Notes: generated from the letters alone by a model not told the origin. DNA of 64,000 bases from PFJX01 sp964466195 (GCA_964466195.1 CAYXMQ010000010.1:49077-113076); one strand, 5' to 3'. Positions 20,008 through 29,431 are shown, counted from the first letter of the stretch. Program-made: numbers and translations.

Positions 20008-20520
20008 ATGCCTTCTCCTCTTGTCGGTCTCATCATGGGCAGCACCAGTGATTGGGACACGCTGAGCCAAGCCGCCGCGCTGCTCAGCCAACTTGCCGTG
20101 CCCTTTGAACAGCGCGTGGTTTCCGCCCACCGCACGCCGGATCTGCTGTTCGACTATGCCGCCAGCGCGGAATCGCGCGGCTTGCGCTGCATCATCGCCG
20201 GCGCCGGCGGCGCGGCGCATCTGCCCGGCATGGTCGCCGCCAAGACGCATTTGCCGGTGCTCGGCGTGCCGGTGATGTCGAAATTTCTGACCGGCCTCGA
20301 TTCGCTGCTGTCGATCGCGCAAATGCCCAAGGGCATACCGGTCGCCACCTTCGCCGTCGGCCCGGCCGGCGCGGCGAATGCGGCGCTGTTTGCGGCCGCC
20401 ATGCTGGCCGGCGAATTTCCGGACATTCGCGCCCGCCTGCTCGATTTCCGCCGCGCGCAAACCGAAAGCGTCCTCGCCGCCACACTGCCGGACAACACAG
20501 CATCGGATCGCGCATCATGA
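20008..20520 (+). CDS. purE: N5-carboxyaminoimidazole ribonucleotide mutase
   Basis: Class I PurE, 170 residues; shifts the carboxyl group of N5-CAIR to give CAIR in purine synthesis. The N-terminal GLIMGSTSDWDT loop, catalytic H41 in VSAHRTP, and the GAGGAAHLPGM block are intact. The stop overlaps the purK start (ATGA), so PurE and PurK are coupled, as in most proteobacteria. A weak -10 element TATCAT lies near 19966 upstream. Confidence 0.96.
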   Translation: MPSPLVGLIMGSTSDWDTLSQAAALLSQLAVPFEQRVVSAHRTPDLLFDYAASAESRGLRCIIAGAGGAAHLPGMVAAKTHLPVLGVPVMSKFLTGLDSLLSIAQMPKGIPVATFAVGPAGAANAALFAAAMLAGEFPDIRARLLDFRRAQTESVLAATLPDNTASDRAS

Positions 20521-21659
20521 TCCTGCCCGGTGCAACGCTCGGCGTCCTCGGCGGCGGCCAACTCGGGCGCATGTTCACGCTGGCCGCCAAGGTCATGGGC
20601 TATCAGGTCGTCGTACTCGACCCGGATCCGGCCAGCCCGGCCGGGCAGTTGGCCGATACGCACCTGAAGGCGGACTACCGCGATGCGGTCGCCCTGTTGC
20701 GCATGGGCAGCTTGTGCGACGCGGTGACCACCGAGTTCGAAAACGTCCCGGCGGCCAGCCTGGACATGCTGGCCAAGCATTGTCTGGTGGCGCCGTCGCC
20801 GCAGGCGCTGGCGGTAGCGCAGGATCGGCTGACCGAGAAGTTGCGCGCGCGCGAGTTCGGTTGCGACACCGCGCCCTTCGCCAATATCGAAAACGAAGGC
20901 GACCTCGTCCATGCCTGGACCCGGATCGCCGGCCCGGCCGTATTAAAGACTCGCCGCCTGGGCTACGACGGCAAGGGACAGGCGCGCGTCGACAGCCTGG
21001 ATGAGCTGGTCGCCGCTTACACCGAACTTGGCAGCGTGCCCTGTCTGCTGGAAGGTTTTTTGCCATTGCAAAGCGAAGTCTCGGTCGTGCTGGCGCGCAA
21101 TCAGGCCGATGAAATCGCCTTCTTCCCGCTGGCGGAAAACCGGCATCGCCACGGCATACTGGATATCAGCATCGTGCCGGCGCGCGTCCCCGAACCGCTC
21201 GCCGACGCCGCCCGCCAGATGGCCGCCGGCCTCGCACGCGGCCTCGACTACATCGGCGTCATGGCGGTGGAGTTTTTCATCCTGCAAGGCGAGGCCGGCA
21301 CAGGCCGCATCGTCTTCAACGAAATGGCGCCGCGCCCGCACAACAGCGGCCATTACACGCTGGACGCCTGCGCCACCGACCAGTTCCAGCAACAGGTCCG
21401 CGCGCTGTGCGGTCTGCCCTTGGGTGACACGCGCCTGCTCTCGCCGGTGGTCATGGTCAATCTGCTCGGCGATGTCTGGCAACCGGAGCCGCGCTGGGAC
21501 TTGCTGCTCCAGCATCCCGGCGTGCAATTGCATCTCTACGGCAAAGCGGAAGCCCGCCCCGGCCGCAAGATGGGGCATTACAACTGCCTGGCCGCGACGC
21601 GGGAAGAGGCGCTGCAACTGGCCCTCGCCACGCGCCGCGAACTCGGCGTGGCGGACTGA
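20517..21659 (+). CDS. purK: N5-carboxyaminoimidazole ribonucleotide synthase
   Basis: ATP-grasp enzyme of 380 residues that carboxylates AIR to N5-CAIR using ATP and bicarbonate, handing product to PurE. The glycine-rich N-terminus LGVLGGGQLGRMF, the ATP-grasp block VLKTRRLGYDGKGQ and the metal-binding NEMAPRPHNSGHYT are diagnostic. It converges on the DUF3108 gene with only six bases between, and no terminator hairpin is visible there. Confidence 0.96.
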   Translation: MILPGATLGVLGGGQLGRMFTLAAKVMGYQVVVLDPDPASPAGQLADTHLKADYRDAVALLRMGSLCDAVTTEFENVPAASLDMLAKHCLVAPSPQALAVAQDRLTEKLRAREFGCDTAPFANIENEGDLVHAWTRIAGPAVLKTRRLGYDGKGQARVDSLDELVAAYTELGSVPCLLEGFLPLQSEVSVVLARNQADEIAFFPLAENRHRHGILDISIVPARVPEPLADAARQMAAGLARGLDYIGVMAVEFFILQGEAGTGRIVFNEMAPRPHNSGHYTLDACATDQFQQQVRALCGLPLGDTRLLSPVVMVNLLGDVWQPEPRWDLLLQHPGVQLHLYGKAEARPGRKMGHYNCLAATREEALQLALATRRELGVAD

Positions 21660-21665
21660 TCCGCT

Positions 21666-22739
21666 TCAGATAACGCCGGCCTGCAAGGTCAGCACGATGA
21701 CCTTGCCCTTCTGATCCTGCGTACGAATGCGCACCGGCAGCCAATGCCGCGCCGGCGCCAGCCAGACATCGAGACTGCCTTCACCGCTGCGGCTGCCTTG
21801 CAGGCGCAGCGTATCGACCCGGCCGTCGCCCAGAGGCAAGGTTTCGCGGCCGGCGACATGAAAATCGTATTCGCGCAATTTCTTGCCATTGGTCACCGGC
21901 AGCGACCACGCCGCGTCGTCTTCGCCCGCCAGCAGGGCCAGATGAAACGGGAAGCTCAACAAGTCTTGCGTATGCGGCGGCAACTCGACGCCGCCGGCGG
22001 GCAGCAGCAAGCGCTTCTGAGCCCAGTCGAAGCGCACCGGCGGCCGCTTTCTGTCACCCTTCTCGCCCCAGAATTTCTCGGGTTGCAGGCCGCTTTCGGT
22101 CAGCCAGCCCTCGCTGCGCTGGATGATCTGGCCGCCGACAAACAAGGCAGCCACGCCGGTCGCTTCGGTCACGCTGACCAGGGCATAGCGGCCGTCGCGC
22201 AGATGCCCGCTGTAAGTCGTCTGGCCGACAGTGAAACCCTGATCGCCCGACTGCACGCTGTACTTCAGCTCAATGCGTTCCGGCAAGTCGCGCCGCGCAC
22301 GCGCCGCTGCGACCGCCGGCGCGGCAGGCGCTTCCACGGCCGGCGGCGGCGCGGGTGGCGGCGCAGGCCTTTCAGCTAGCGGCGCGGGCAGCCGAGCCGC
22401 ACCGGATTCGGGCGCCGGCGGCAGCGTCGCCTCCACCGAGGCCAGCTCGGCGGCTGGCGCCGCGGGCAAGGCTGCCGCGGCGGCGGATGCGTCTGCCGCC
22501 GGCTGCGAGTCGGGTCGCGGCTCGACCGCTCGCCGCGCGGCGGGTTGGCTCGCCGGCCGCGGTGCGGGCGCGGCAGGAGAGGCGGCGGCCGGCAAGTCGG
22601 TCAGGCTCAGATGCGTCTCGATGGGATACGGAATGGCGGCGGCCGGCGCGGTCCACCAATGGCGATAACTGCTCGCCGCGACCAGATGAGCCAACAGCGA
22701 AAACGCCAGCGCCACGAAGATGATGCGCTTTTCGCGCAT
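21666..22739 (-). CDS. DUF3108-domain envelope protein
   Basis: 357 residues: an N-terminal membrane anchor or uncleaved signal (IIFVALAFSLLAHLVAA), an Ala/Pro-rich spacer of about 120 residues, and a C-terminal DUF3108 domain (IELKYSVQSGDQGFTVGQTTYSG ... VWLAPARHWLPVRIRTQDQKG). The domain is thought to be a periplasmic beta-rich fold; its role is not known. It starts 6 bases after purN and probably shares the purM-purN transcript. The Ala/Pro spacer resembles those of TonB-like proteins and may span part of the periplasm. Confidence 0.8.
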   Translation of the reverse strand: MREKRIIFVALAFSLLAHLVAASSYRHWWTAPAAAIPYPIETHLSLTDLPAAASPAAPAPRPASQPAARRAVEPRPDSQPAADASAAAAALPAAPAAELASVEATLPPAPESGAARLPAPLAERPAPPPAPPPAVEAPAAPAVAAARARRDLPERIELKYSVQSGDQGFTVGQTTYSGHLRDGRYALVSVTEATGVAALFVGGQIIQRSEGWLTESGLQPEKFWGEKGDRKRPPVRFDWAQKRLLLPAGGVELPPHTQDLLSFPFHLALLAGEDDAAWSLPVTNGKKLREYDFHVAGRETLPLGDGRVDTLRLQGSRSGEGSLDVWLAPARHWLPVRIRTQDQKGKVIVLTLQAGVI

Positions 22740-22745
22740 GGGAAC

Positions 22746-23396
22746 TCAGTCCGCTGGGCAGGCAGGCGGCGAAATCAAGGCCGCGTCGGCGTCGACAGAC
22801 TGATCCGGCATCACCGCCACCGTGCCGTCGTCGCGCAGGTGTACCCGGCCTTGCGCCAGCCAACGCAGCACGAGCGGGAAAATTCGGTGTTCCTGGCGCA
22901 AAACGCGTGCGGCCAGGCTATGCGGCGTGTCGTCGGCGAGAACCGGCACCGCCGCCTGCGCGATGATCGGCCCGGCATCGACTTCAGGCGTCACGAAATG
23001 CACCGTGCAGCCGTGCAGCTTGACCCCGGCCGCAATCGCGCGGGCATGCGTATCGAGGCCGGGAAACGCCGGCAGCAACGCGGGATGCACATTGATCAGC
23101 CGGTTGGCGTAATGGCGCACGAACGTATCGCTGAGGATGCGCATGAAACCGGCCAGGACGACGAAATCCGGCTGGTACGCATCGATGCGCGCGGCCAGGG
23201 CAGCGTCGAAGCGGCCCCGGTCCGGGAAGGCGCGATGCTCCAGCACCTCGGTGGGCACGTCATGTGCGGCCGCAGTTTGCAGGCCGGGGGCGTCCGCCTT
23301 GTTGCTGATCACGCAGACGAACTGCACTGGCAGCTTGGCTTCCAGCAGCGCCCGCATGTTGCTGCCGCGGCCGGAGATCAGGATGACGACGCGCAT
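22746..23396 (-). CDS. purN: phosphoribosylglycinamide formyltransferase 1
   Basis: Transfers the formyl group of 10-formyl-tetrahydrofolate to GAR in purine synthesis; cytosolic. The start at 23396 (MRVVILISGRGSNM) matches the family; an in-frame start five codons earlier is less likely. The catalytic triad N102, H104 (INVHPALLP) and D140 (TPEVDAGPI) is intact. It follows purM by 11 bases, giving the common purM-purN operon. Confidence 0.95.
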   Translation of the reverse strand: MRVVILISGRGSNMRALLEAKLPVQFVCVISNKADAPGLQTAAAHDVPTEVLEHRAFPDRGRFDAALAARIDAYQPDFVVLAGFMRILSDTFVRHYANRLINVHPALLPAFPGLDTHARAIAAGVKLHGCTVHFVTPEVDAGPIIAQAAVPVLADDTPHSLAARVLRQEHRIFPLVLRWLAQGRVHLRDDGTVAVMPDQSVDADAALISPPACPAD

Positions 23397-23407
23397 GGGA
23401 CGGACAA

Positions 23408-24445
23408 TCAAACGATGACGGTCTGTTCCTGCTCGGCCTCGCGCAGGCGGATTTCGCCCAGGCGATACACGCTTTCACCCTGTTCGCTCAGGAAACGCAT
23501 GGCGGCGTCGGCGTCAGCGGCGGCGACCACGACGACCATGCCGATGCCGCAGTTGAAGGTGCGATGCATTTCATCCAGCGCGACATTGCCCTGAGCCTGC
23601 AGCCACTGGAAGATCGCCGGCCAGGTCCAGGCGGCGGCATCGATGACGGCCGTCACGTTGGCCGGCAGGACGCGCGGCACGTTGCCGGTAATGCCGCCGC
23701 CGGTGATGTGCGCCATGCCTTTCACGGTGATCTGCTGCATCAACGCCAGCAACGGCTTGACGTAGATGCGCGTCGGCGCGAGCAGGGTTTCGCCCAGCGT
23801 GCGGCCATGGAATTCCGACGCCAGATCGGCGCCGCTGACTTCGACGATCTTGCGCACCAACGAATAGCCGTTGGAATGCGGGCCGCTGGACGCCAGTCCG
23901 AGCACCACATCGCCGGGCGCGATGTCGCGTCCGCTGATCAGGCGCGACTTCTCCGCGACGCCGACTGCGAAGCCGGCGAGATCGTATTCCCCCGCCGGAT
24001 ACATGCCCGGCATCTCGGCCGTTTCGCCGCCGATCAAGGCGCAACCGGACAGCACACAGCCGTTGGCGATACCGGACACCACCTGTTCGGCGACATCGAC
24101 GTCGAGATGGCCGCAAGCGAAGTAATCCAGGAAGAACAGCGGCTCGGCGCCCTGAACCAGAATATCGTTGACGCTCATCGCGACCAGATCCTGGCCGATG
24201 GTGTCGTGCTTGTTCATCTGGAACGCCAGCTTCAGCTTGGTGCCGACGCCGTCGGTGCCGGATATCAACACCGGTTCACGGTAATTCTTGGGCAGCTCCA
24301 TCAGCGCGCCGAAGCCGCCTATGCCGCCCAGCACTTCCGGGCGCAGCGTGCGTTTGGCGTGCGGCTTGATGCGCTCCACCAGGGAATCGCCGGCATCGAT
24401 ATCGACGCCGGCATCGCGGTATGACAAAGAGGTTTTTGAGGTCAC
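23408..24445 (-). CDS. purM: phosphoribosylformylglycinamidine cyclo-ligase (AIR synthase)
   Basis: ATP-dependent ring closure of FGAM to AIR in purine synthesis. I chose the GTG at 24445 (TSKTSLSYRDAGVDIDAGDSLV), which gives 345 residues, the usual length; the frame continues 18 codons upstream but would overlap the divergent permease gene. PurM landmarks: GGFGALMELP, ISGTDGVGTKL, GGETAEMPGMYP and AHITGGGITGNVPR. First gene of purM-purN-DUF3108, divergent from the permease. Confidence 0.95.
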   Translation of the reverse strand: MTSKTSLSYRDAGVDIDAGDSLVERIKPHAKRTLRPEVLGGIGGFGALMELPKNYREPVLISGTDGVGTKLKLAFQMNKHDTIGQDLVAMSVNDILVQGAEPLFFLDYFACGHLDVDVAEQVVSGIANGCVLSGCALIGGETAEMPGMYPAGEYDLAGFAVGVAEKSRLISGRDIAPGDVVLGLASSGPHSNGYSLVRKIVEVSGADLASEFHGRTLGETLLAPTRIYVKPLLALMQQITVKGMAHITGGGITGNVPRVLPANVTAVIDAAAWTWPAIFQWLQAQGNVALDEMHRTFNCGIGMVVVVAAADADAAMRFLSEQGESVYRLGEIRLREAEQEQTVIV

Positions 24446-24491
24446 GTGAACGCCATCTAGACGGAAAAAAAACGATGCTATTCTAGCCCAC

Positions 24492-25544
24492 ATGCTCAAC
24501 GAACCCTCCCTTACGCGCTGGTTGCCCTACCTCGCCGTCGCCGCCGCCGGCGCGTATCTGCTCTACCTGCTGTCGCCGATTCTGGCGCCGTTTCTGCTCG
24601 CGGGCGCGATCGCCTACCTGTGCGACCCGCTGGTCGACCGTCTGGAAAGGCGCAAACTCGGGACACGCCGCCTCAGCCGCACAACCGGCACGATCATCGT
24701 GCTGCTCGGCCTGGTGCTGATGTTCGTGCTGCTGGCGCTGATTCTGGCGCCGCTGGTACAAGCCGAAGCGCGCTTGCTGATGCAGCAGATTCCCAAGCTC
24801 GTCGAATGGGGCAGCCAGACCCTGCTGCCGTGGCTGACCCGCACTTTCGGCATCGATCTGGTGCGCGATCAGGAGCAAATGCTGGCCTGGTTGCGGGCCA
24901 ACATCAGCGAGCTTTCGCAACTGACCCGCTATCTGCCCAAACTCACCGACGGCGGACTCGCCCTGCTCGGCTTCCTCGCCAATCTGCTGCTGGTGCCGGT
25001 CGTGCTGTTCTATCTGCTGCGCGACTGGGATCGCAGCATGGCGCATCTGGCGGACTGGATTCCCGCTCCGTTGAAGGCCAAGACCGTCGCCATCGCGCAG
25101 GAAATCGACCGCGTGCTGTCCGAATTCGTGCGCGGCCAGGTCATGGTGATTCTGGTGATGTCGGTGTTCTACAGCGCCGCGCTCTGGCTGGCCGGCCTCG
25201 ATTACGCGCTGGCGGTCGGCTTGATCAGCGGCATCCTGGTGTTCGTGCCTTACCTGGGCGTCGTGGTGGGCGTCTTGCTGGGCACTCTGGCCGGTTTCGC
25301 CCAGTTCGGCACGCTCGCCGGCCTGTTGCCGATCTGGGGCGTGTTCGTCGTCGGCCAGTTGCTGGAAGGCATGGCGGTGACGCCTTGGCTGGTCGGTGAG
25401 CGCGTCGGCCTGCACCCGGTCGCCGTCATTTTCGCGCTGATGGCTTTCGGCCAGCTGTTCGGCTTTGTCGGCATCCTGGTCGCCATTCCCGCCGCCGCCG
25501 CCTCTCTGGTCGCGTTGCGGCATTTGAAAGCGCAGCTCGATTAG
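24492..25544 (+). CDS. AI-2E/PerM-family membrane permease
   Basis: 350-residue inner-membrane protein with about eight membrane segments and the family's middle amphipathic stretch. Landmarks are LLSPILAPFLLAGAIAYLCDPLVDRLE at the start and, late in the protein, ISGILVFVPYLGVVVG and HPVAVIFALMAFGQLFGFVGIL. The family includes TqsA (AI-2 export) and PerM-like proteins of uncertain cargo; being divergent from purM is a frequent arrangement in betaproteobacteria. Cargo unknown. Confidence 0.9.
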   Translation: MLNEPSLTRWLPYLAVAAAGAYLLYLLSPILAPFLLAGAIAYLCDPLVDRLERRKLGTRRLSRTTGTIIVLLGLVLMFVLLALILAPLVQAEARLLMQQIPKLVEWGSQTLLPWLTRTFGIDLVRDQEQMLAWLRANISELSQLTRYLPKLTDGGLALLGFLANLLLVPVVLFYLLRDWDRSMAHLADWIPAPLKAKTVAIAQEIDRVLSEFVRGQVMVILVMSVFYSAALWLAGLDYALAVGLISGILVFVPYLGVVVGVLLGTLAGFAQFGTLAGLLPIWGVFVVGQLLEGMAVTPWLVGERVGLHPVAVIFALMAFGQLFGFVGILVAIPAAAASLVALRHLKAQLD

Positions 25545-25553
25545 CGCAGCGGT

Positions 25554-26015
25554 TCAATCCTCGCGCCGGAATTCGCCTTCGATCACGTCGCCGCCGCGCG
25601 CGCTGCGCTCGGGACCGACCGGATCAACCCGCTGCGGATCGACCCGCTCGGTATCGCCCGGCCCCCCTTGGAGCGGCGCCAATTTCGGCCCCGGCCAGAG
25701 CAGCAGCAACAGCGCCAGGAAATCGCTGAACGGCCCCGGGATGATCAACAACACCCCTGCCAGGAAACGCCGCCCGCTCGCCCACAGCAACGCCAACGGC
25801 TCGCGTCCTTGCGCCATGGCCTGCTGCAACCGCGGCATGAACGTCGCCCGTTGCTGACGTATCACCATGCCGCCGGCCATCATCGCGGCCACTAGCCAGA
25901 TCAGCGTCCAGCCCAGGCCGATACGGCCGGCGATCTGATAGATACCTGCTATTTCCAGGGCTGGAATCAACAAAAAACCCGCGACAGCTATAATCCCCGC
26001 GAATCCAATTTTCAT
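25554..26015 (-). CDS. fxsA: FxsA-family membrane protein
   Basis: 153 residues, starting at the ATG at 26015 (MKIGFAGIIAVAGFLLIPALEIAG). FxsA pattern: membrane segment 1 with LEIAGIYQIAGRIG, segment 2 (TLIWLVAAMMAGGMVIRQQ), then the amphipathic LLIIPGPFSDFLALLLLLWPGP. In E. coli FxsA relieves F-exclusion of phage T7; its normal role is unclear. The C-terminal tail is polar with DVIEGEF, typical of the family. It converges on the permease and diverges from cutA, whose -10 element lies inside its first codons. Confidence 0.88.
   Translation of the reverse strand: MKIGFAGIIAVAGFLLIPALEIAGIYQIAGRIGLGWTLIWLVAAMMAGGMVIRQQRATFMPRLQQAMAQGREPLALLWASGRRFLAGVLLIIPGPFSDFLALLLLLWPGPKLAPLQGGPGDTERVDPQRVDPVGPERSARGGDVIEGEFRRED
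25989..25994 (+). promoter_or_regulatory. -10 element for cutA-dsbD operon
   Basis: A perfect TATAAT lies 46 bases upstream of the cutA GTG, inside the N-terminal part of fxsA. The matching -35 region (about 25966-25971) is poor, so the promoter may need an activator or be extended-type. Confidence 0.45.
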
Positions 26016-26039
26016 GCGCTTTCTCCAAGCCCGCTCTCT

Positions 26040-26375
26040 GTGTCCGCCACCCGCCTCGTATTCACCACGCTGCCCGATGCCGAGCTCGCCGACAAGCTGG
26101 CCAGAAGTCTGGTGGAAAACCGACTTGCGGCCTGTGTGAACATTCTCACCGCTTGCCGATCGGTGTATCGCTGGCAAGGCGATGTGCAGGAAGATGGGGA
26201 GATTCCACTCATCATCAAGACCACGGCGGAACTTTATCCCGCGCTGGAGACCTACCTTCGCCAGCAGCATCCTTATGATCTGCCGGAAATCATCGCCCTG
26301 GATGTCGCCCAGGGCCTGCCCGAATACCTGAGCTGGGTTGCCGCATCCACCGGCCCCGCCTCGCCACTGCCCTGA
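26040..26375 (+). CDS. cutA: divalent-cation tolerance protein CutA
   Basis: 111-residue trimeric signal-protein-like fold, with the family motifs RLVFTTLPDAELADKLARSLVE, RLAACVNIL, SVYRWQGDVQEDGEIPLIIKT and HPYDLPEIIALDV. It starts at a GTG. It is 15 bases before dsbD, and the same cutA-dsbD order is known in E. coli (cutA1-dipZ). The old link to copper tolerance is uncertain; the biochemical role of CutA is still open. Confidence 0.93.
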   Translation: MSATRLVFTTLPDAELADKLARSLVENRLAACVNILTACRSVYRWQGDVQEDGEIPLIIKTTAELYPALETYLRQQHPYDLPEIIALDVAQGLPEYLSWVAASTGPASPLP

Positions 26376-26390
26376 CCGGAGTTTTTTGCC

Positions 26391-28664
26391 ATGCGCCTAC
26401 TGTTTGTCCTTGCGCTGTTTTTTTCCATCTTCGCGCATGCCGACGAGGAACTGCTGGAACCGGAAAAGGCCTTCCGCTATTCCGCCAAACTGGTTGAACC
26501 CGGCCAGATCGAAGCCCGCTTCCAGATTGCCAACGGCTACTACCTGTATCGCGACAAGATCAAGTTTTCCGCCGAAAACGGCGTCAAGCTGGGTGCGGTA
26601 GCGCTTCCCGCAGGCAAGATCAAACAGGACGAATACTTCGGCAAAGTGGAAACCTACCGCGGCGACCTGCGCGTGCAGATTCCCTACACCTACGCCGGCG
26701 CGCCGCAAGACTTCAAGCTCAAAGCCATGTTCCAAGGCTGCGCCGATCTCGGCGTCTGTTACCCGCCGCAAGAGAGCATCGCCACCATCGCGGCCACCGC
26801 TGCCGCGCCGCGCCCGCCGGCCCCGCCCGCGCAAGCCGCCGCACCGCAACCGATAGCGCCTGCGCCTGCCCTGCAGCAACAAAACCCGGAAATCCTGGCT
26901 CGGCTGAAGTCGCTGGCGAGTGAATTCACCGGCGGCGCCGAATCCGAATTCCTGTCGCCGCAGGAAGCCTTCAAACTGGCGCTGACGCCGCGCGCCGGCG
27001 GCAGTCTCGACGCCCGCTTCACCATCGCCAAAGGCTATTACCTGTACCGCGACAAGATCGCCTTCAAGGTCGTCGAGCCGGCCGGGGTCAGAATCGATCG
27101 CATCGAACTGCCGGCGGCGGAAGAAAAGATCGACCCCAATTTCGGCCGCATGTTCATCTACCACCAGTCATTCAACGCCATCGTGCATCTGACCGGGGTT
27201 CCCGCCGGCAGCAAGAGCCTGAAACTGGAAGCCTCGCATCAGGGCTGCAGCGACAAAGGCATCTGCTACCCGCCGCAAGACGAACTGCTGACCGTCGACC
27301 TGACCACCACGCCGCTCGCCGTCAGCGCACCCGCTGCAACCGGCCAGGCGGCCGCCGCGGACACCTCCGACACCGGCCGCGTCACCGCCATCCTGCGCGG
27401 CGGCAATTACTGGCTGGTGATCATCAGCTTCTTCGGCTTCGGTCTGCTGCTCTCGCTCACGCCGTGCGTGTTTCCGATGATTCCGATCCTGTCCGGCATC
27501 ATCGTCGGCCAAGGCCAGCAGATCACCAAGCGCAAGGGGTTCATGCTGTCGCTGGCCTATGTCCTCGGCATGGCGGTGACCTATGCGATGGCCGGCGTCG
27601 CCGCCGGCCTGTCCGGCACGCTGATTTCCAACGCACTGCAGAATCCGTGGGCGCTGGGCACCGGCGCGGCCATCTTCGTCGCACTGGCGATGTCGATGTT
27701 CGGCTTCTACGAACTCCAGATGCCCAGCTTCCTGCAGAGCCGCTTTACCGAAGCCAGCAACCGCATCAAGGGCGGCCGCTTCACCAGCGTGTTCGTCATG
27801 GGCGCCATTTCGGCGCTGATCGTCGGTCCCTGCGTCGCCGCACCGTTGGCCGGCGCGCTGCTCTATATCAGCCAGACCAGCGATGTCGTGCTGGGCGGCG
27901 TGTCGCTGTTCTCGCTGGCCTTGGGCATGGGCATGCCGCTGCTGCTGATCGGCCTCTCGGCCGGCGCGCTGCTGCCCAGAGCCGGCGGCTGGATGGACGC
28001 GGTCAAACGCTTCTTCGGCGTCGCCTTGCTGGCGGTGGCGATCTGGCTGATTTCGCCGCTGCTGTCCGATATCGTGCACATGCTGCTGTGGGCCGCGCTG
28101 CTGATCATCTGCGCGATGTTCCTGCATGCGATGGAACCGCTGGCGGTCAACGCCAAAGGCCTGGCCCGCTTCTGGAAAGGCGTCGGCGTCATTTCGCTGG
28201 TGGCGGGCATCGCGCTGTTGCTGGGCGCGATGGGCGGCAGCCGCGATCTGCTGCAGCCCTTGTCGGTCTACCAGGGCGGCAGCACCGGCGCGGCCAAGAA
28301 CGAGATGCATCTGAATTTCCAGCGCGTCAAGAATGTGGCCGAGCTGGACGCCGCCATTCAGGCCGCCGGCGGCCGCGCCGTCATGCTGGACTTCTATGCC
28401 GACTGGTGCGTCTCCTGCAAGGAAATGGAGAACTTCACCTTCACCGATCCCGGCGTCCAGGCCAAGCTGAAGGACGTGCTGTTGCTGCAGGCCGACGTCA
28501 CCGCCAACAACGCCGACGACAAGGCGCTGCTGGCCCGTTTCAAACTGTTCGGACCGCCCGGCATCGTGTTCTTCGACAAGACCGGCAGCGAGATCCCGTA
28601 TCGCGTGATCGGCTATGAACCGGCCGCCAAATTCCTCGAAAGCCTGAACAAAGCCTTGCCGTGA
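26391..28664 (+). CDS. dsbD: thiol:disulfide interchange protein DsbD with duplicated N-terminal domain
   Basis: 757 residues, nearly 200 longer than E. coli DsbD (565). It moves reducing power from thioredoxin across the membrane to periplasmic disulfide isomerases and cytochrome c maturation. Signal peptide at 1-17; then two alpha domains, each with its own redox pair: C117-x5-C123 (GCADLGVCYPPQ) and C286-x5-C292 (GCSDKGICYPPQ). Both copies also share GYYLYRDKI. The eight-segment membrane core keeps its cysteines C359 (LTPCVFPMIP) and C481 (GPCVAAPLAG). The C-terminal thioredoxin-like domain has C673-V-S-C676. ATG at 26391 follows GGAG. It overlaps the ttcA start. The tandem alpha domain is unusual. 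Confidence 0.95.
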   Translation: MRLLFVLALFFSIFAHADEELLEPEKAFRYSAKLVEPGQIEARFQIANGYYLYRDKIKFSAENGVKLGAVALPAGKIKQDEYFGKVETYRGDLRVQIPYTYAGAPQDFKLKAMFQGCADLGVCYPPQESIATIAATAAAPRPPAPPAQAAAPQPIAPAPALQQQNPEILARLKSLASEFTGGAESEFLSPQEAFKLALTPRAGGSLDARFTIAKGYYLYRDKIAFKVVEPAGVRIDRIELPAAEEKIDPNFGRMFIYHQSFNAIVHLTGVPAGSKSLKLEASHQGCSDKGICYPPQDELLTVDLTTTPLAVSAPAATGQAAAADTSDTGRVTAILRGGNYWLVIISFFGFGLLLSLTPCVFPMIPILSGIIVGQGQQITKRKGFMLSLAYVLGMAVTYAMAGVAAGLSGTLISNALQNPWALGTGAAIFVALAMSMFGFYELQMPSFLQSRFTEASNRIKGGRFTSVFVMGAISALIVGPCVAAPLAGALLYISQTSDVVLGGVSLFSLALGMGMPLLLIGLSAGALLPRAGGWMDAVKRFFGVALLAVAIWLISPLLSDIVHMLLWAALLIICAMFLHAMEPLAVNAKGLARFWKGVGVISLVAGIALLLGAMGGSRDLLQPLSVYQGGSTGAAKNEMHLNFQRVKNVAELDAAIQAAGGRAVMLDFYADWCVSCKEMENFTFTDPGVQAKLKDVLLLQADVTANNADDKALLARFKLFGPPGIVFFDKTGSEIPYRVIGYEPAAKFLESLNKALP

Positions 28665-29431
28665 ACGCGGCCCCGCAACCCGTCAAGCCGTCGCGCCCGC
28701 TGCTTGCCGCCGCCGGCCGCGCGATCGGCGATTACGCGATGATCCGCGACGGCGACCGCATCCTGCTCGGCCTTTCCGGCGGCAAGGACAGTTTGTCGCT
28801 GCTGCACATCCTGCTGCATTTGCAGAAAAAGGCGCCGGTCAAGTTCGAACTCGCCGCCTGCACGGTCGACCCGCAATCGCCGGAATACGATCCGTCGCCG
28901 CTGCAGGACTATCTGGCTGCCTTGGGTGTGCCGTATTTCTACGAATCGCAGCCGATTCTGGAACAGGCCGAAAGCCACATGAAAGGCACCTCGTTCTGCG
29001 CCTACTGCTCGCGTATGCGGCGCGGCATTCTGTACGCCCAGGCCCGCCGGCACGGCTACAACGTGCTGGCCCTGGCGCAGCATCTCGACGATCTGGCGGA
29101 AAGCTTCCTGATGAGCGCCTTCTTCGGCGGCAAACTGCGCACGATGCAGGCGCACTACCTGAACGACGCCGGCGATGTGCGGGTGATCCGGCCGCTGGTC
29201 TATGCGCGCGAACGGCAGACCCGCGACTTCGCCAGGAACGCCGCCCTGCCGGTGATCTTCGAAAACTGTCCGGCTTGTTTTTCCATGCCGATGCAGCGCA
29301 TGCACATGAAGCAATTGCTGGCCGATCAGGAAAAACAACACCCCAGACTCTTCGCCAATCTGCTCACGGCGATGAAGCCGCTGATGGCATTGCAAGGGCC
29401 GGAAGCCGAAAACGCCGAGGCGGCGTTATGA
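28661..29431 (+). CDS. ttcA: tRNA 2-thiocytidine(32) synthetase
   Basis: 256 residues; thiolates cytidine 32 of several tRNAs with ATP and an Fe-S cluster. PP-loop LSGGKDSLSLL near residue 37 and the CxxC pair CAYCSRMRRGILY mark TtcA, with a further cysteine pair in ENCPACFSMP. The start is a GTG overlapping the dsbD stop, and the stop overlaps apaH (ATGA), so the three are translationally coupled. Confidence 0.94.
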   Translation: MNAAPQPVKPSRPLLAAAGRAIGDYAMIRDGDRILLGLSGGKDSLSLLHILLHLQKKAPVKFELAACTVDPQSPEYDPSPLQDYLAALGVPYFYESQPILEQAESHMKGTSFCAYCSRMRRGILYAQARRHGYNVLALAQHLDDLAESFLMSAFFGGKLRTMQAHYLNDAGDVRVIRPLVYARERQTRDFARNAALPVIFENCPACFSMPMQRMHMKQLLADQEKQHPRLFANLLTAMKPLMALQGPEAENAEAAL

